A DNA stretch of 64,000 nucleotides from contig QRFJ01000759.1 of the NCBI GenBank assembly GCA_006176705.1, forward strand, positions 248,001-312,000, written 5' to 3'. Positions 1 through 12,860 of this stretch are shown here, in pieces. This DNA is from Cocos nucifera (taxonomy: Eukaryota; Streptophyta; Magnoliopsida; Arecales; Arecaceae). The notes under the pieces were generated by a model, which was not told the DNA's origin, did no database searches, and saw only the letters and a list, made by a program, of their open reading frames with translations. Made by a program: the position numbers and the translations under genes. Every line of letters begins with the position of its first letter. Position 1 is the first letter of the stretch.

Positions 1-1779
1 TGTAGGTCAGTAGGAGATTCAAGTAAGGCAAGAGGTTCCTGAACACTGGAGATGGAAAACCAATTCTAGTTCTAGCATTAGGAATCTTGAAACTTGTATT
101 TGGGTCTCACATCATTGTTCTTAGTAATTATTACTTTTGTCCTAGTTTCTTTTTTAATGTTATTTTTGTAGGCCTTTTGGCCAAAGGCAATTATGAAATT
201 TCAATAAAGAAAGAGTTTTATAATGTCATTATGAATGGTATTACTATATTCTCTGGACACTTGAACAATGATGTATATATGTTATCACAACTGTTAATGT
301 AGTCTATTCTTCTGGCAAGCATCCTGGATTAGATAGTGTTTCTGATATATACTTATGGCACTATAGGCTAGGTCACATAAATAAGAACAGAATAAATATG
401 CTGACTTAGGAGGGAATCCTCGAAGTCAGTGACTGTGAATCACTTTCAATCTATGAGTCTTATCTACTTGAAAAAATGACCAAGTCACATTTTACTGAAA
501 AAGATGAGAAAGCCACTAAGCTCTTAGATCGAGTACATATCGATATATGTGGACCTATGAGTACTAGTGCCAGAGGTGGATATTTCTACTTCATCACCTT
601 CATAGAAGATTTATCTAGGTATGGATATGTCTATCTAATGAAACATAAGTTGGATTCATTTGAAATGTTCAAACAATTCCGAAGTAAAGTAGAAAAATAA
701 ACTGGAAAGAGTATTAAAACTCTTCGATCTGATCGAGGAGGAGAATATCTTTCTGATGAGTTTCTCACATATTTAGAAGAAAATAAAATTCTCTCTTAAT
801 GGATTCCTCCAGGAATACCATAGTATAATGGTGTGTTGGAAAGGAGGAATCAGACTCTGTTAGACATGATCCGATCCATGATGGGTTTTGTTAGCTTGTC
901 GATATCCTACTGAGGATATGCACTCGAATTGGCTTGCTATCTTTTAAATAAGGCTCCAAGTAAGTCTGTGATTAAAACTCCATATGAGATATGGATAGGA
1001 CGTAAGCTAGCACTTTCACACCTCAGGATCTTGGGGTGCCCAGCTTATGTGAAATGGTTAATCTCAGATAAACTTGGACCTAGGTCTAACAAGTGCACAT
1101 TCATAAGATACCCCAAAGAATCAGAAGGATATATTTTTTACCATACTGATGAATAAAAAGTGTTCATCAATCTTAAGGCAATCTTTTTGGAAAAAAAGTT
1201 TCTTGGTAAAGAAATGGTTACCTCTAAGATTGAACTTGATGAAGTTCAACAAGTAGAAACATCGACACCTATAACTAAACCAAAATTGAATTTGATTAGA
1301 TCAAATTCGGAGCCCAATGTACCTACACCATTAAGATGATCTGATAAAGTACCATGTTAGTCGGATAGATACTATAGTTTCTTGGTCTGTGATGGTGATC
1401 CCATCAAACTCGATGAGAATGATGAGGATTCGATTATTTATATGGATGCAATGCAAAGACCTGATTCCGAGAAATGGCTTGAGGCTATGAAATCCAAAAT
1501 AGAGTCCATGAAGTCAATGATGTATGAAGATTGTTTGATCCACTCAAAAGGGTTAAACCCATTAGGTGTAAGTGGGTCTTCAAAAGAAAGAGGGGCACAG
1601 ATAGAAAGATATAGACCTATAAAGCTTGTCTGGTTGCCAAAGAATATCGTCAATTTTATGGTATTGACTATGATGGGACATTCTCTTTTATGGTAATGCT
1701 AAAATCCATTCATATAATGCTTGCTATAGCTGTCCATCTGGACTATGAGATCTGGCAGAAGAGTCCACATCTACAAATG
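1..1779 (+). pseudogene. Cop1: Ty1/copia pol fragment (GAG-pre-integrase, integrase, start of RT)
   Basis: Remnant of a Ty1/copia polyprotein, cut by the window start. Reading through stops and frameshifts gives the pre-integrase region, then an integrase core that keeps all three catalytic positions: the Asp in the HIDICGP segment (about 540), the Asp in LRSDRGGEY (about 730) and the Glu in GVLERRN (about 840). The last two are 35 codons apart, as usual for D-D-35-E. The integrase C-terminal part (YEIWIGRK, about 980-1150) and the linker to RT follow. It is almost collinear with Cop2 at a constant offset of 3805 bases. It stops near 1779 just after the IWQ motif of RT, and part of the RT (about 85 bases present in Cop2) is missing before the break. 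The rest of RT, RNase H and the 3' LTR are absent. Confidence 0.9.
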
Positions 1780-2836
1780 TCAAATTAGATTAGGTCAAGG
1801 ATACTTTAGACTCTATTACAATAGTTGTAGTTGGTCAAGTCCATGCCTTTAACGAGGATCAAATGAACTTGATTCATAGCTATGCGGTCGAATCCAAAAT
1901 TGCTAGGTTAATCTAATTAAAACTAATAAACCGGATGATATCTAAGATAAGTTTGGCAGTCCAGATCAGTGATTTTTAATTGGAAGCTACTCTCACTGAT
2001 TTCGATCTTTGATGAGTTAATGGCATATACCTTTCATTGATCTCACTTACCTAGCTATCCTGGTGAATTAGGTTTTGATTAGATCACTTGATGATTTGGG
2101 CTCATCCATGTCAATTAGGTAAATTAGTGTGACTGATTTAGGTGCTCCTTATGCCAGCTTTAATTAGGTTCTTTGTGATCTAACTTGGTGAAGTCAGTGG
2201 AAGGATCGAAATTGGCTAGTTCTCTTCTTTCTTTATTAAAATTAATTAATTAAATCTTCTAAAATTATTAGATTCTTAAAAATAAAATAGTTATGGTGAT
2301 AATCAGATCATAGCCTCCTATTAAGTGGATGATAATGGGTCTATTAGTTGGATAATCATTGGAGGCCCGAAGATCTGGTGCTTATCGGCTAATGGAACTA
2401 TCATTCATAATATGATTTTTTAGCCACATCTCTCTAAATGATGGTTAGGTTGACCAACCAAAGTTGGGCTTAATCATTCATTGGTTAGATGGACCAAGTA
2501 TGGTCATGTTAATGGTTGGACCTAACCAACCTTTTCAGTGAAGGCTAAAGCTTACCGATTAAAGACTGGGGTAAAATTAAATTACTAAAAATTATTTAAA
2601 AAAATAATTGGTTATGAATCTATCCTTAGATGTACATGGATTGACCTACCAAAGTTGGGCTTATGTGCAGTCTATGTGGATTCTAGTACCCACTAAGGAA
2701 TTAAGGTAATTCCTTAAATTGGAGGTAGAAGCTATCAATTCGAATAAAACAGTGAGAGAATCTTTTGATTAAAGTCTAAATCTTTAGGTTTAATAAATCA
2801 ATTACTAATTAGATTTTAATTTTTCTTTATGTAAAC
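1780..2836 (+). other. Cop2 untranslated leader, fused directly to Cop1
   Basis: No coding region. The stretch around 1940-2100 (GTAAGTTTGGCAG, then TTTTTAATTGG, GAGCTACT-like and GAGTTAATGGCATAT blocks) is clearly related to the pre-gag leaders of copia A (12060-12200) and copia B (49000-49160). It is therefore the 5' leader between primer binding site and gag. A short phrase containing CCAAAGTTGGGCTTA occurs near 2456 and again near 2651. No LTR end and no TGGTATCA primer site was found between the broken Cop1 pol and this leader, so the 5' LTR of Cop2 seems to have been deleted with the 3' end of Cop1. Confidence 0.6.
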
Positions 2837-3750
2837 ATGGCCATTTTTCTTTCGCTCGTATCATTGTTAGGTAATGATAAGTTGGTAGGATCCAACTTCG
2901 GTAACTGGTACCGTAAGCTGAAGATTGTCCTAGAGTATGAATGGATCTTGTACGTGCTGACAGATCCAACACCTAAGGAGCCAGCACCCAATGCACGTGG
3001 AACAGTTAGAGACACTTATCAGAAGTGGCTTAATGATCGAACCATGGTGTGTTGTATCATGCTGGCAGCCATGAGTGACAAGTTCAGTTGCAGATTTGAA
3101 TTTGCTCAACCAGAAGACATGATTTAAGTGTTAAACAAGTCTTTTGGCACATCTGATGACGTTGAGAGGCACAAGACTAGTTGTGCCATCTTCAATGCTA
3201 GGATGAGGGATGGAGCATCAGTCATTGATCATGTACTGTACATGATCCAATTAATGGAGTGTTTGAGCAAGATCGAATTTTTCTTGCACAAGCAGCTAGA
3301 AAAAGATGTGATTTCAAACTCGTTACCCAAATCTTTCTCCTATTCCTTACTCATTACAGAATGACAAAATCTAAAGTAAACTACCATGAGTTACTACGGT
3401 TACTTCAAAACTTTGAGAAAGATCATCAGCTCTACAAGGAGTCAGTGAACTTAGTGGGAGGATCTTCTTCTGGTTTTCGACCCTTTAAGAAAGAAAAAAA
3501 GAACAAGAAGAAAAAGAGTAAGAATGTGCATGTTCAGGTTGGGATATCTGTGCAGGGCTAGACCAAGAAAGTAAAGCTTGATAAGAGTCAAGCTGAGTGC
3601 TTCTTTTGCAAGAAGCAGGGGCACTAAAAGAGGAACTATCCTCAATACATTGCCTCCCTAGATCTAAATTGGTTGAGAAAAAAGCAAGTTATTACTGGGC
3701 AAGGTATTTATATAATAACCCCTTGTAATTTCTCTATTTATGATATTACT
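2837..3750 (+). pseudogene. Cop2 gag (copia capsid/nucleocapsid) remnant
   Basis: Begins at an ATG followed by a gag N-terminus with the family pattern LVGSNFGNWYRKLKIVL (about residues 15-32). It continues as the alpha-helical gag region, with an in-frame stop at 3125 and frameshifts near 3360. A lysine-rich stretch (3490-3530) precedes a CCHC knuckle at about 3597-3640 reading CFFCKKQGH, then a stop, then KRNY. The last Cys is replaced by Tyr, so the zinc knuckle is defective. In an active element this protein would form the particle and package RNA. The pol remnant follows. Confidence 0.85.
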
Positions 3751-5500
3751 GACTGGGTATTAAATATCGATAGCCCTTATCATATTTGCAATTTATTGCA
3801 GGGATTGCAGGTTAGTAGAAGATTCAAGTAAGGCGAGAGGTTCCTGAACATTGGAGATGGAAAACAAATTCCAGTTCTAGCATTAGGAATCTTGAAACTT
3901 GTATTTGGGTCTCACATCATTGTTCTTAGTGATTATCACTTTTGTCCTAATTTTTTTTTTAATGTTATTTTTGTAGGCCTTTTGGCCAAAGACAATTATG
4001 AAATTTTAATAAAGAAAGAGTTTTATAATGTCATTATGAATGGTATTACTATATTCTCTGGACACTTGAACAATGGTGTATATATATTATCACAACTGTT
4101 AATGTAGTCTATTCTTCTAGCAAGCATCCTAGATTAGATAGTGTTTCTGATATATACTTATGGCACTATAGGCTAGGTCACATAAATAAGAACAGGATAA
4201 ATATGTTGACTCAAGAGGGAATCCTTAAAGTCAGTGACTGTGAATCACTTTCAATCTATGAGTCTTATCTACTTGAAAAAATAACCAAGTCACATTTTAC
4301 TGAAAAAGATGAGAAAGTCACTAAGCTCTTAGATCGAGTACATACTGATATATATGGACCTATGAGTACTAGTGCCAGAGGTGGATATTTCTACTTCATC
4401 ACCTTCATAGATGATTTATCTAAGTATGGATATGTCTATCTAATGAAATATAAGTTGGATTCATTTGAAATGTTCAAATAATTTCGAAGTAAAGTAGAAA
4501 AATAAATTGGAAAGAGTATTAAAACTCTTCGATCTGATCGAGGAGGAGAATATCTTTCTGATGAGTTTCTCATATATTTAGAAGAAAATGGAATTCTCTC
4601 CCAATGAATTCCTCCAGGAATACCATAGCATAATGGTGTGTTGGAAAGAAGGAATCAGACTCTGTTAGACATGGTCCGATCCATGATGGGTTTTGTTAGC
4701 TTGTCGATATCCTACTGAGGATATGCACTCGAATTGGCTTGCTATCTTTTAAATAGGGCTCCAAGTAAGTCTGTGATTAAAACTCCATATGAGATATGGA
4801 CAGGACGTAAGCCAGCACTTTCACACCTCAGGATCTGGGGGTGCCCAGCTTATGTGAAATGGTTAATCTCAGATAAACTTGGACCTAGGTCTGATAAGTG
4901 CACATTCATAAGATACCCTAAAGAATCAGAAGGATATATTTCTTACCATACTAATGAATAAAAAGTGTTCGTCAATCTTAAGGCAATCTTTTTGGAAAAG
5001 AAGTTTCTTGGCAAAGAAACCGTTATCTCTAAGATTAAACTTGATGAAGTTCAATAAGTAGAAACATCGACACCTGTAGCTAAACTAAAATTTAATTTGA
5101 TTAGATCAAATTTGGAGCCTAGTGTACCTACACCATTAAGACGATCTGATACAGTACCATGTTAGTCGGATAGATACTATAGTTTCTTGGTCTATGATGG
5201 TGATCCCATCAAACTCGATGAGAATGATGAGGATCCGATCATTTATATGGATGCAATGCAAAGACCTGATTCCAAGAAATGGCTTGAGGCTATGAAATCC
5301 AAAATAGAGTCCATGAAGTCAATGATGTATGAAGATTGTTTGATCCACTCAAAAGGGTTAAACCCATTAGGTGTAAGTGGGTCTTCAAAAGAAAGAGGGG
5401 CACAGATAGAAAGATATAGACCTATAAAGCTTGTCTGGTTGCCAAAAAATATCGTCAATTTTATGGTATTGACTATGATGGGACATTCTCTCTTGTGGTA
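3751..5500 (+). pseudogene. Cop2 protease, GAG-pre-integrase and integrase remnant
   Basis: The protease starts near 3755, where the family expects W-V-L-D-T-G-S. The sequence reads WVLNIDSPYHIC, so the catalytic Asp and the Gly of the DTG/DSG motif are gone. The pre-integrase region follows, then integrase with HTDIYGP (about 4340), LRSDRGGEY (about 4535) and GVLERRN (about 4640), keeping the D-D-35-E positions. The C-terminal YEIWTGRKPALSHLRIWGCPAYVKW block spans about 4790-4860. It is split by several stops (for example at 4481 and 4505) and is the collinear partner of Cop1. Integrase joins cDNA to the host chromosome in an active element. Confidence 0.9.
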
Positions 5501-6810
5501 ATGCTAAAATCTATTCATATAATGCTTGCTATAGCTGCCCATCTGGACTATGAGATCTGGCAGATGGAGAGCTGATCGAAGAAGATAGTTTTTCTGAATG
5601 GAGAGCTGATCGAAGAAGCGTATATGATACAACCTAAGGGGTTCACATCTACAAATGAGTCCAAGTTGTGCAAGCTTCAAAGATCCATTTATGGATTGAA
5701 GCAAGCATCTCAGAGTTAGAACATGCATTTTGATAAGGTGATCAAAACGTATGGCTTCGTTAAGAATGGAGAAGAGCCTTGCATTTACAAGTAGATGAAT
5801 GGTCCGATAATGGTATTTCTTGTCTTGTACGTAGATGACATTCTCTTAATTTGGAATGACATTTTCGCACTGCAAGAAATAAAGATATGGTTGTCATCTC
5901 AGTTCTCCATAAAAGACTTGGGTGAAGCATCCTACATCCTAGGGATAAAGATCTATAGAAATAGATCTAAGAGGATGCTTGGGTTATCTTAGTCCACATA
6001 CATAGAAATTATGCTGAAGAGGTTCAGCATGGAGAATTCTAAGAAAGGCTATCTTCCAATAGACCATGAAATTTCTCTCTCTAAGAAGGATTGTCCAACA
6101 ATCCTAAAGAGAGAGAACGTATGAGTAGAGTTTCATATGCTTCGGTAGTGGGATCTATTATGTATGCTATAACATGTACGAGATCAAATGTGGCATACTC
6201 ATTAGGAGTAGTGAGTAGATACCAGTATGATCCTGGAGAAAATCACTGAAAAATGGTTAAAGCCATCTTTAAGTATTTAAGAAATACTAAGAACCAATGG
6301 TTGATTTATGATGAGTCAGATCTGAAACTTGAGGGATTTACAGACTCCAGCTTTCAATCTGACCATGATGACAGTAGAAGCATGTTGAGTTATATCTTTA
6401 TCCTAAATGATGGAGCCGTCTACTGAAAAAGTTCTAAACAGCATACTATGGCATACTTTATTTGTGAAGCAAAGTACATTGCAGCATTAGATGCCATTAA
6501 GAAAGTTGTGTAGCTAAGAAAACTCATCATCAAGCTTGGAGTAGCACCCTCCCTTAATGGACCGGTCCTGCTCCACTGTGATAGCACTAGTGCCATTGCT
6601 CACACAAAAGAACCAAAAGCACACTAGCGAACAAAGCACATACTACACCGCTACCATCTGGTCTGGGAGATTATGGATCGAGGTGATGCAATCTTTAAAA
6701 GATCGATGGAAAGAAGAACCTGATCGATCCCTTCACTAAAGCCCTGGTGATAAAGGAGTTCGACGACCACAAGTTGAAAATGAATAATAGATACTGTACC
6801 GAGTGGCTTT
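5501..6810 (+). pseudogene. Cop2 reverse transcriptase and RNase H remnant
   Basis: The RT palm region keeps LYVDDILLI with YVDD at 5828-5839, then IKIWLSSQFSIKDLGEASYILGIK. RNase H can be followed to about 6800 despite stops: the EAKYIAA segment near 6470-6480, a CDSTSAIA-like segment near 6575-6600, and the C-terminal DPFTKAL-like segment near 6730-6750. Near 5565-5625 a block around GGAGAGCTGATCGAAGAAG is present twice, the first copy replacing the expected MDVKTAF codons. That makes a local duplication or gene-conversion scar inside RT. Many nonsense codons make it non-functional. Confidence 0.88.
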
Positions 6811-6825
6811 AGGATAAGTGAAAGT
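6811..6825 (+). other. Cop2 polypurine tract
   Basis: The purine-rich AGGATAAGTGAAAG lies immediately before the TGTTG that opens the 3' LTR. It corresponds to AGGTCAAGTGGGAG at the same place in copia A (16769-16784). It would prime plus-strand DNA synthesis. Confidence 0.6.
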
Positions 6826-8690
6826 TGTTGAAAAATGTATTCCAAAGCCAATCATCAATCTATTGATGGTTGTGCTATCTTGTAATTATAATTTATTTAT
6901 TAATAAATAAAATAAATATTTTAATATTTTCATCATAAAGTCTACATCTTTTAATGAACTTCATTATTGTGCTGAAGTTCTTAGAACTATTTAGTTTCAA
7001 CAAAGAGAGAATTTATCAATTAGTTCTTAAACAGTTCACGATCAAATGATATGTTGTTAATTAGGACGACAGCATTTATCAAGCATAGATCATTATATGC
7101 CATATAGGTTGGTTGTCCTCTTAACTAAAGAGCGTGGAGACACTGGTATGGCATACAAGTGAGATGTATGGATACATCATCACTGGACGTGACCAACTCC
7201 AGAGCATTCTACTATCGAGAATTACTCTGATGGGATATAGGTATAAATATCCCTTAGACCTGAGATCACCACAGTGACTTACAAGCAACTCACTATGCTT
7301 TGATATCAGACTAACTAAATTTTTAATTCAATAATGAAAGATTTTTAGGCACAGTCAAGTACCTATGAAGTCGGTGAGTGATCAAGATGGGATTGACCAC
7401 TCCAAGAGTTGGAGAAGAATGCATCACTGTATTTTAATATAGCAAAAATATTGGCCAGGATAATCCATAAGATTGATTTGGTATTTTGAAATACAATGTG
7501 GATGACCTAATCGGGGTTGACAATTAAACTCTAAAGTGTCCTATGAGCATTTTTCTTAAGGAGATGAATTATATAGAAACTATATCCACATAGGTTCTAA
7601 GGATGTTGTTCTACACATTCGACCTATCCTGCTATCAGGTACCATTGCTAGATGGTTATTTTGATTTATATAAAAATTAGTTTCTGTGCTACTAGCTTAG
7701 GTTTGGACATATAGGATCATACACATAAGTAATCTTGATCTGATCAGATGATTGATCAATGATTAAGAATCGTTCTAGGGTTAAATAATCAATACGATTG
7801 ATGTTTAACCTAATGCAAGTATTGCAGGATGATCAATTAGCAATTCAATTACTAATTACTTAATTTGATTAAGCTAGAGAACTAAGATTGAGTCTAATTA
7901 AATATGATTTAATTAGATTTGGTTGGGACTTGATTGGATCAAGTCTAATTGATTTATTAGATGAACCAATTGTAAGAAAGAATTAGTCCTAGTTCAATTA
8001 GGACTTAACTGAACCTAATCTCTAATTTGATTAAAAATTGAATCAAAATTAAATTTAATTTAATCTAATTTATTAAGATTATTAGTTAGACTAAGACCTA
8101 ATCTAATTAGGTTAAATAAATCCTAATTTAATTTGGTCCAAGGATCAAGTTGGACCAAGTCAAATTAGAAGTCCTAGTGAGACTAGGACTCCCAAATCCT
8201 TGCACCATTCAATCTCCATGCACTCTCCATGAAATTTTATTTAATTTTTTCATGAAATCTCTTTTTTCAGAGAGAGGACATGCATCCCCACATTCCATAT
8301 ACTTCTCACATGGTATTTGGTTGAGGACCAAGTCAAAATAAATTAGTTGTTTTGATTTGAAACTCCATTTGATAGAGTTTGTTGCAACCAGAATTCTTAT
8401 CCATGTATGGCACCTAAACTCCTAATTTTTTTCTAAATTTTAATAAAAAATAAAAAAATTAATGCACCAAACACTAGGTGGTCCACACCCAAGAAGGAGG
8501 GGACGTCCAAGAGTTGGGCGCTCCACGTCTAGCTCAATTTGGAGGTCTCTTAACTAGGTATTTGACCTAGACAAGGACTCCTCCATATCTCTCAATATAA
8601 AAGGGTTTGTAATCTAATTTTTCATTTTTGAGATTATAGATCTAAGAGAGAGGTCTTTGGGCATGAAGAGGCTGGGCACAAAAAAGTTTA
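6826..8690 (+). repeat. Cop2 3' LTR, first part (interrupted by copia A)
   Basis: The LTR starts at TGTTGAAAAATG directly after the RNase H end and polypurine tract. It has no coding content. It is AT-rich, and a stretch near 7850-8140 is dominated by reiterated AATTAGGT/TAATTTGATT-like words. A CAATATAAAAGG box near 8594 could be its TATA element. Copia A is inserted at 8690, and the LTR resumes at 19065. With no 5' LTR in the window the outer boundary cannot be confirmed by LTR-LTR comparison. Confidence 0.65.
8686..8690 (+). repeat. Target site duplication of copia A (left copy)
   Basis: GTTTA here and GTTTA at 19060-19064 exactly flank the A element. Five base pairs is the usual copia duplication. 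Confidence 0.92.
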
Positions 8691-10975
8691 TGTTAGATAT
8701 GTGTGTCCTAAAAGTCAGATTGACTGACACTTATAATATACTTATAAGGGTAAAATTATAATCTTAACTATAAATAATAAAATAGGTTATTTTCTATCAT
8801 AGTGTGTATTTCAAAGTGTCTGTGATGTATCCCTTGAGTTAATGATAATGATAATTTATATTTTTAAAAGTTGAAAATTTAAGACATGAATTCTCATTAT
8901 TAACTCATAAAATCTTCCGACCATAGGATCATCATGAGGATGGTGATTGATCTGGAAGGTTGGTGTACAATCGCTTCTTTTGGATAAATGAATCTTGAGT
9001 CTATGGTGTAGAGATACCGGAGTGAGAGTATAGGTACTTGTTAGAGAACGAGGGCACTGAGCATGACCACCTCGAGCAGTCATAAGAAAGTCTACCTTCT
9101 CATCGATGACTGGCACGAAGCTGTAGTGGTGTGTCTGGTTCTTTGACCTGAGGTGCGGCAGTAGCTCACCTTGAGGGTGTTATAGTTTGACTATACCATA
9201 ACTCAGTCTCCTAGCCATTCGGAACCTTGAGGTGTATGTTGACTATAGCAAGTTCATTATAGGAATTGAATTGCACCAATAAGAAATCTATCTACCTCGG
9301 TAGATGAGGAGTAGCCCTATGATAATCATGAGAATCAAGTCCATAAGCCCATGGCCATGGTAGAGTGAAATAATAGAAAGAGTTTCTATTAAGGTTTTCA
9401 TATTAGACTTGAATCGAATGATTAATTCATATGACGAAAATTAGAGTTTAACGAGATCACCTTAACCCTAATCCGGTCGGAGCTCAAGATAGAAAAATTT
9501 AATCACACAGGTAACTGCACGGAGAGATTTGCTTTCAATTCTGATAGATTGCCACCATATGCTCTTAGGTGTCACTAGTGGATTTTGGGAGCAATTAGAA
9601 TAATTTGGATGATCAATCATACTAGTTGTCTGAATCAAAAAAGTTTTGATCCATCAAAAGATGTTTCGATGATGTGGATGATAGAGATTATGACATATCC
9701 CATTATCATATGAAATTGAACCGAACTGGGGCACACAAATAAGGATTTGGATCTGGATATCATCAATTGGATTAACCCAGTTCAATTGATTTGAATAAGA
9801 TTCAATTAGGTTCAAAAAAATTATGCTAGCATATGATTGAGCCTAATGTTCTCCTTTAACAATCATTAAAGCTTGTCTCAACTGAGCCAAATATGTTTGG
9901 GCTCACTCAGAAACCTTTACTTGGTCTGATTGGAGCTTGTCCAGATCAGAAAAGAGTTGTCTTAATTTATGAGATAAATTTGAGACAATACCTACCATTT
10001 TTCGTCACCTGCTAAATCTTGTCTTTGAACATTAGTCAAACATTGACCCTGGACACTTAGACATCTGCCCATGTGTCATGCACCCATAGGAGAGAACCTG
10101 GGGACTTGTCCCCATGCTAAAAAGTAGATAGGCAAGGGGCACATGCCTAGGGAGGCATGCATCCCATGAGGATAGAAGATGGAGTCCCATACAGATGGGA
10201 CTTCAGTTGCTCCAGGGAATCAAACTAGGTGGTGCCAAGAAGACTTATTTGACCCAGTCTTGATGCCACCTAAGGAGAGTTTTGAGGGACTCTAATTTGA
10301 TTGGATTAGATGATGTCATTCCATCAATCAGATTCAGATCTGATTGCACAAAGGGCTGTGATTGGCCAGGATGATATGGCACTGCATGGCACAGCAGGAT
10401 CTATATAAACCCTGTCTGCACTTAACATTCAAGGATTCTGCCATTAGCCCATGCCACATAGCCACTCTCCCTTCTTCTCCATGCCACCCTCTGATCCTCT
10501 CTCTCCTCTCCATGCCCAAGGGACTTTGGGCATGAAGAAGGTGCGATACAAGCAAGTGAAAGGTGCCAGGAAAAAAAGAAGGCGGCACTGCTGCAAGAGA
10601 CAACGACTATTCTTTAAAAGCTATTTTGAAGACCTTCAAGATCAGATCTAGATCTGATTTTTGGAAGATTAATTGAGAAGAAGAATATCTTCAAATTTTG
10701 TTCGAGTGGATATCGGTAGAGACTAGGCACTTGCATGGCTACATCCAGAACCTCAGGCAAGCATCAGGATCATCACAGGATAATTGGATTATCCAAAATA
10801 AAGATATAATTAAATTAAATTTAATTTTTATTTTTATTTTTATTATTAAATTAATAATATTAGATTTAATAAGTCTCAGATTTGATTAGGATCTTAGAAA
10901 ATTTTTTTTGAAATATCTCTCCTGATCCAATCAGATCTAAACGAATCTGATCCAAAAAATAGATTTTTTTCTTCA
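8691..10975 (+). repeat. 5' LTR of copia A
   Basis: Begins TGTTAGATATGTGTG and ends TTCTTCA, followed by AT and the primer site. The U3 part is long, with a TATA box at 10402. An antisense open stretch of about 86 codons (8856-9116) is also open in the 3' LTR but carries stops in the B and solo copies, so I do not call it a gene. Confidence 0.92.
10402..10409 (+). promoter_or_regulatory. TATA box of copia A 5' LTR
   Basis: TATATAAA followed by CCCTGTCTG. The same box is in the B LTRs (47347 and about 55459). In the A 3' LTR it has decayed to TACATAAA at 18497. Position about 570 bases before the LTR end implies an R-U5 region of roughly that size. Confidence 0.65.
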
Positions 10976-10977
10976 AT

Positions 10978-10993
10978 TGGTATCAGAGCCAGG
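10978..10993 (+). other. Primer binding site of copia A (initiator tRNA-Met type)
   Basis: TGGTATCAGAGCCAGG starts two bases (AT) after the LTR end. It matches the complement of plant initiator tRNA-Met 3' ends used by most copia elements. Confidence 0.9.
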
Positions 10994-12860
10994 TTCTATA
11001 ATTCATTAGATTTAATTTTAATTTATTTTTAATCTGATAATTAGATGATTTTAGATGTCACATTAGATGTGATTACATCTAAAATTAGAAAATTAAAAAA
11101 ATTAAATAATCTAGATCTAAGATGTATGAGATGCATGACTAGACTAGGAATAGAATTATTCTATGTGTAGTCTAGCATGATCATAATTTTAATTTAATTA
11201 ATTATAATTTTTAGATATATTTATTTATTATTTTTTAATATTATAAATATTATAATTAGATTTAAAAAATAAAAAATAAATTTATTTAATTTGTTCATAT
11301 GAGATATGATAGATGCATGTTAAGACTAGTTGAAGAATAGTTCTACAAAATTTTCTAGAATAAATTTTAATTTGATATGATCAAATTTAAATCTTATTTT
11401 TTAAATATTTATGAGATAATTTAGATCTAAAAATATGCATAATATGATACATGAGATGTATGCAAAATATATTTTTAGTTAGATTAATTTTTATATATGT
11501 GATATATGATGTAGATCTAACTAGTTTTATAGATTTATCATGTTTCTAATTAAGGTGTTCTCCTTGGCCGTCCGATCATAAGAACAAAGTAGGATTTAAA
11601 GACCCTCTCCTTCCATTCGATGGGATGTTCTTATGGTGTGTAGGGGTGCTACGCATTTGACCTTAATCAGAAATTAAAACTTATTTTCTATAAAACCCTA
11701 GATCCTGAAATCCTAGGATTTTATATATATGTTTTATTTATGAATCCTAAACTTAATTGAGAATTAAGATTATGAAATATATTAGATCTAAAATTGAGTA
11801 TTTTCATATCTAAGGCATATTCATAAAATTGGGTTCGAACTTGGGTAGCTCAATTAGGTCTAGCGGTTGATCAAATCGAATCAAGAGTTGGTTAGATGGG
11901 ATCAAAAGTACTTAAATTAACCAACCTAATAAGATTAAGTCTAGATCAAGGTTGAGTCACATGAGTGATTGATCAATTTAAGACCTAATTAGGCTCAGTA
12001 GTTAGAATCTGGATTGTAGGCTAACCTGATTGGTTCTGGCTCAATAATTTGGTGTCTAAGGTAAGTTTGGCAGATACGATCGACTGATTTTTAATTGGGA
12101 GCTACTCGACTCGAATGCATTCTTGTTGAGTTAATGGCATATCCCTTCCATCGATCTCACTTACTTGGCCATGTTTGTCGATCCAGTCCTGATCTAAGGT
12201 GGCTAATAATCTAAGCTAACCCATGCCACTAGGTTGGTCATAATGGTTATGGCTATATCAAGTCAAGTTTAAAGAGATCTAAATCAAATCTTCCTAAGAA
12301 AAGAATAAGTCTAAGGTCTTCCACCATTGTAGATGTGCAGACCCTTTTCGGGATTGATTGTTCTCGACTGATCACAATGGTTCAGTTGCACCGAAAAGAT
12401 GCAACCATGTCTATTAGGCATTGGATGCTATGGGCTGGAGGATGGATTGGGCTCAATATTTTGGATACGGTGAGAGACCCAATTAGGAATCCAATCTATG
12501 CAAATGGTGGGTTTGACTTAACTAAGGAGTGGATAAATATTTTGGGCACGATGAGATTCATGAATTAGAGACCAAGTCTAGGTGCACCATGATTAGAGAA
12601 TCATTGGATAAGAGTTGTTCACTCATTGGCTAACCTATCACTAATAACTATTAGGTGAGATGATGAGTCAGTAGGTGGGACTGCACCACCCACTAAAAAT
12701 CAGTAATCATGGAGATTTTCGCATCTCTACAAAGAGAGTGTAGGGATCCAAGAAAATAGTGAGAGCTAATTTGTTTAAAAATTAAATTCCTAAATAAATT
12801 GGTCAAATTTTAATTACAAAATCTAACTAGAAACTTTGACTTTCTATAGCAAAAAAAAAA
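10994..12860 (+). other. Untranslated leader of copia A
   Basis: About 1.87 kb without a credible coding frame. It is closely matched by the B leader (47934-49797) and in part by the Cop2 leader (around 1940-2100). It is AT-rich in the first 800 bases. It probably holds the RNA packaging signal, but nothing in the sequence defines it. Confidence 0.7.

Noticed and set aside
1438..1653. Minus-strand 71-codon frame repeated at 5243-5458
   Set aside because: Shadow of the sense pol frame duplicated with Cop1 and Cop2.
10334..10651. Overlapping 66-89 codon open frames on both strands
   Set aside because: They lie in the R/U5 part of the A 5' LTR, are not kept in all family LTRs and resemble no protein.
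12335..12568. 77-codon frame in the copia A leader
   Set aside because: The homologous stretch of the B leader (49280-49520) is full of stops and indels, so there is no sign of coding constraint.
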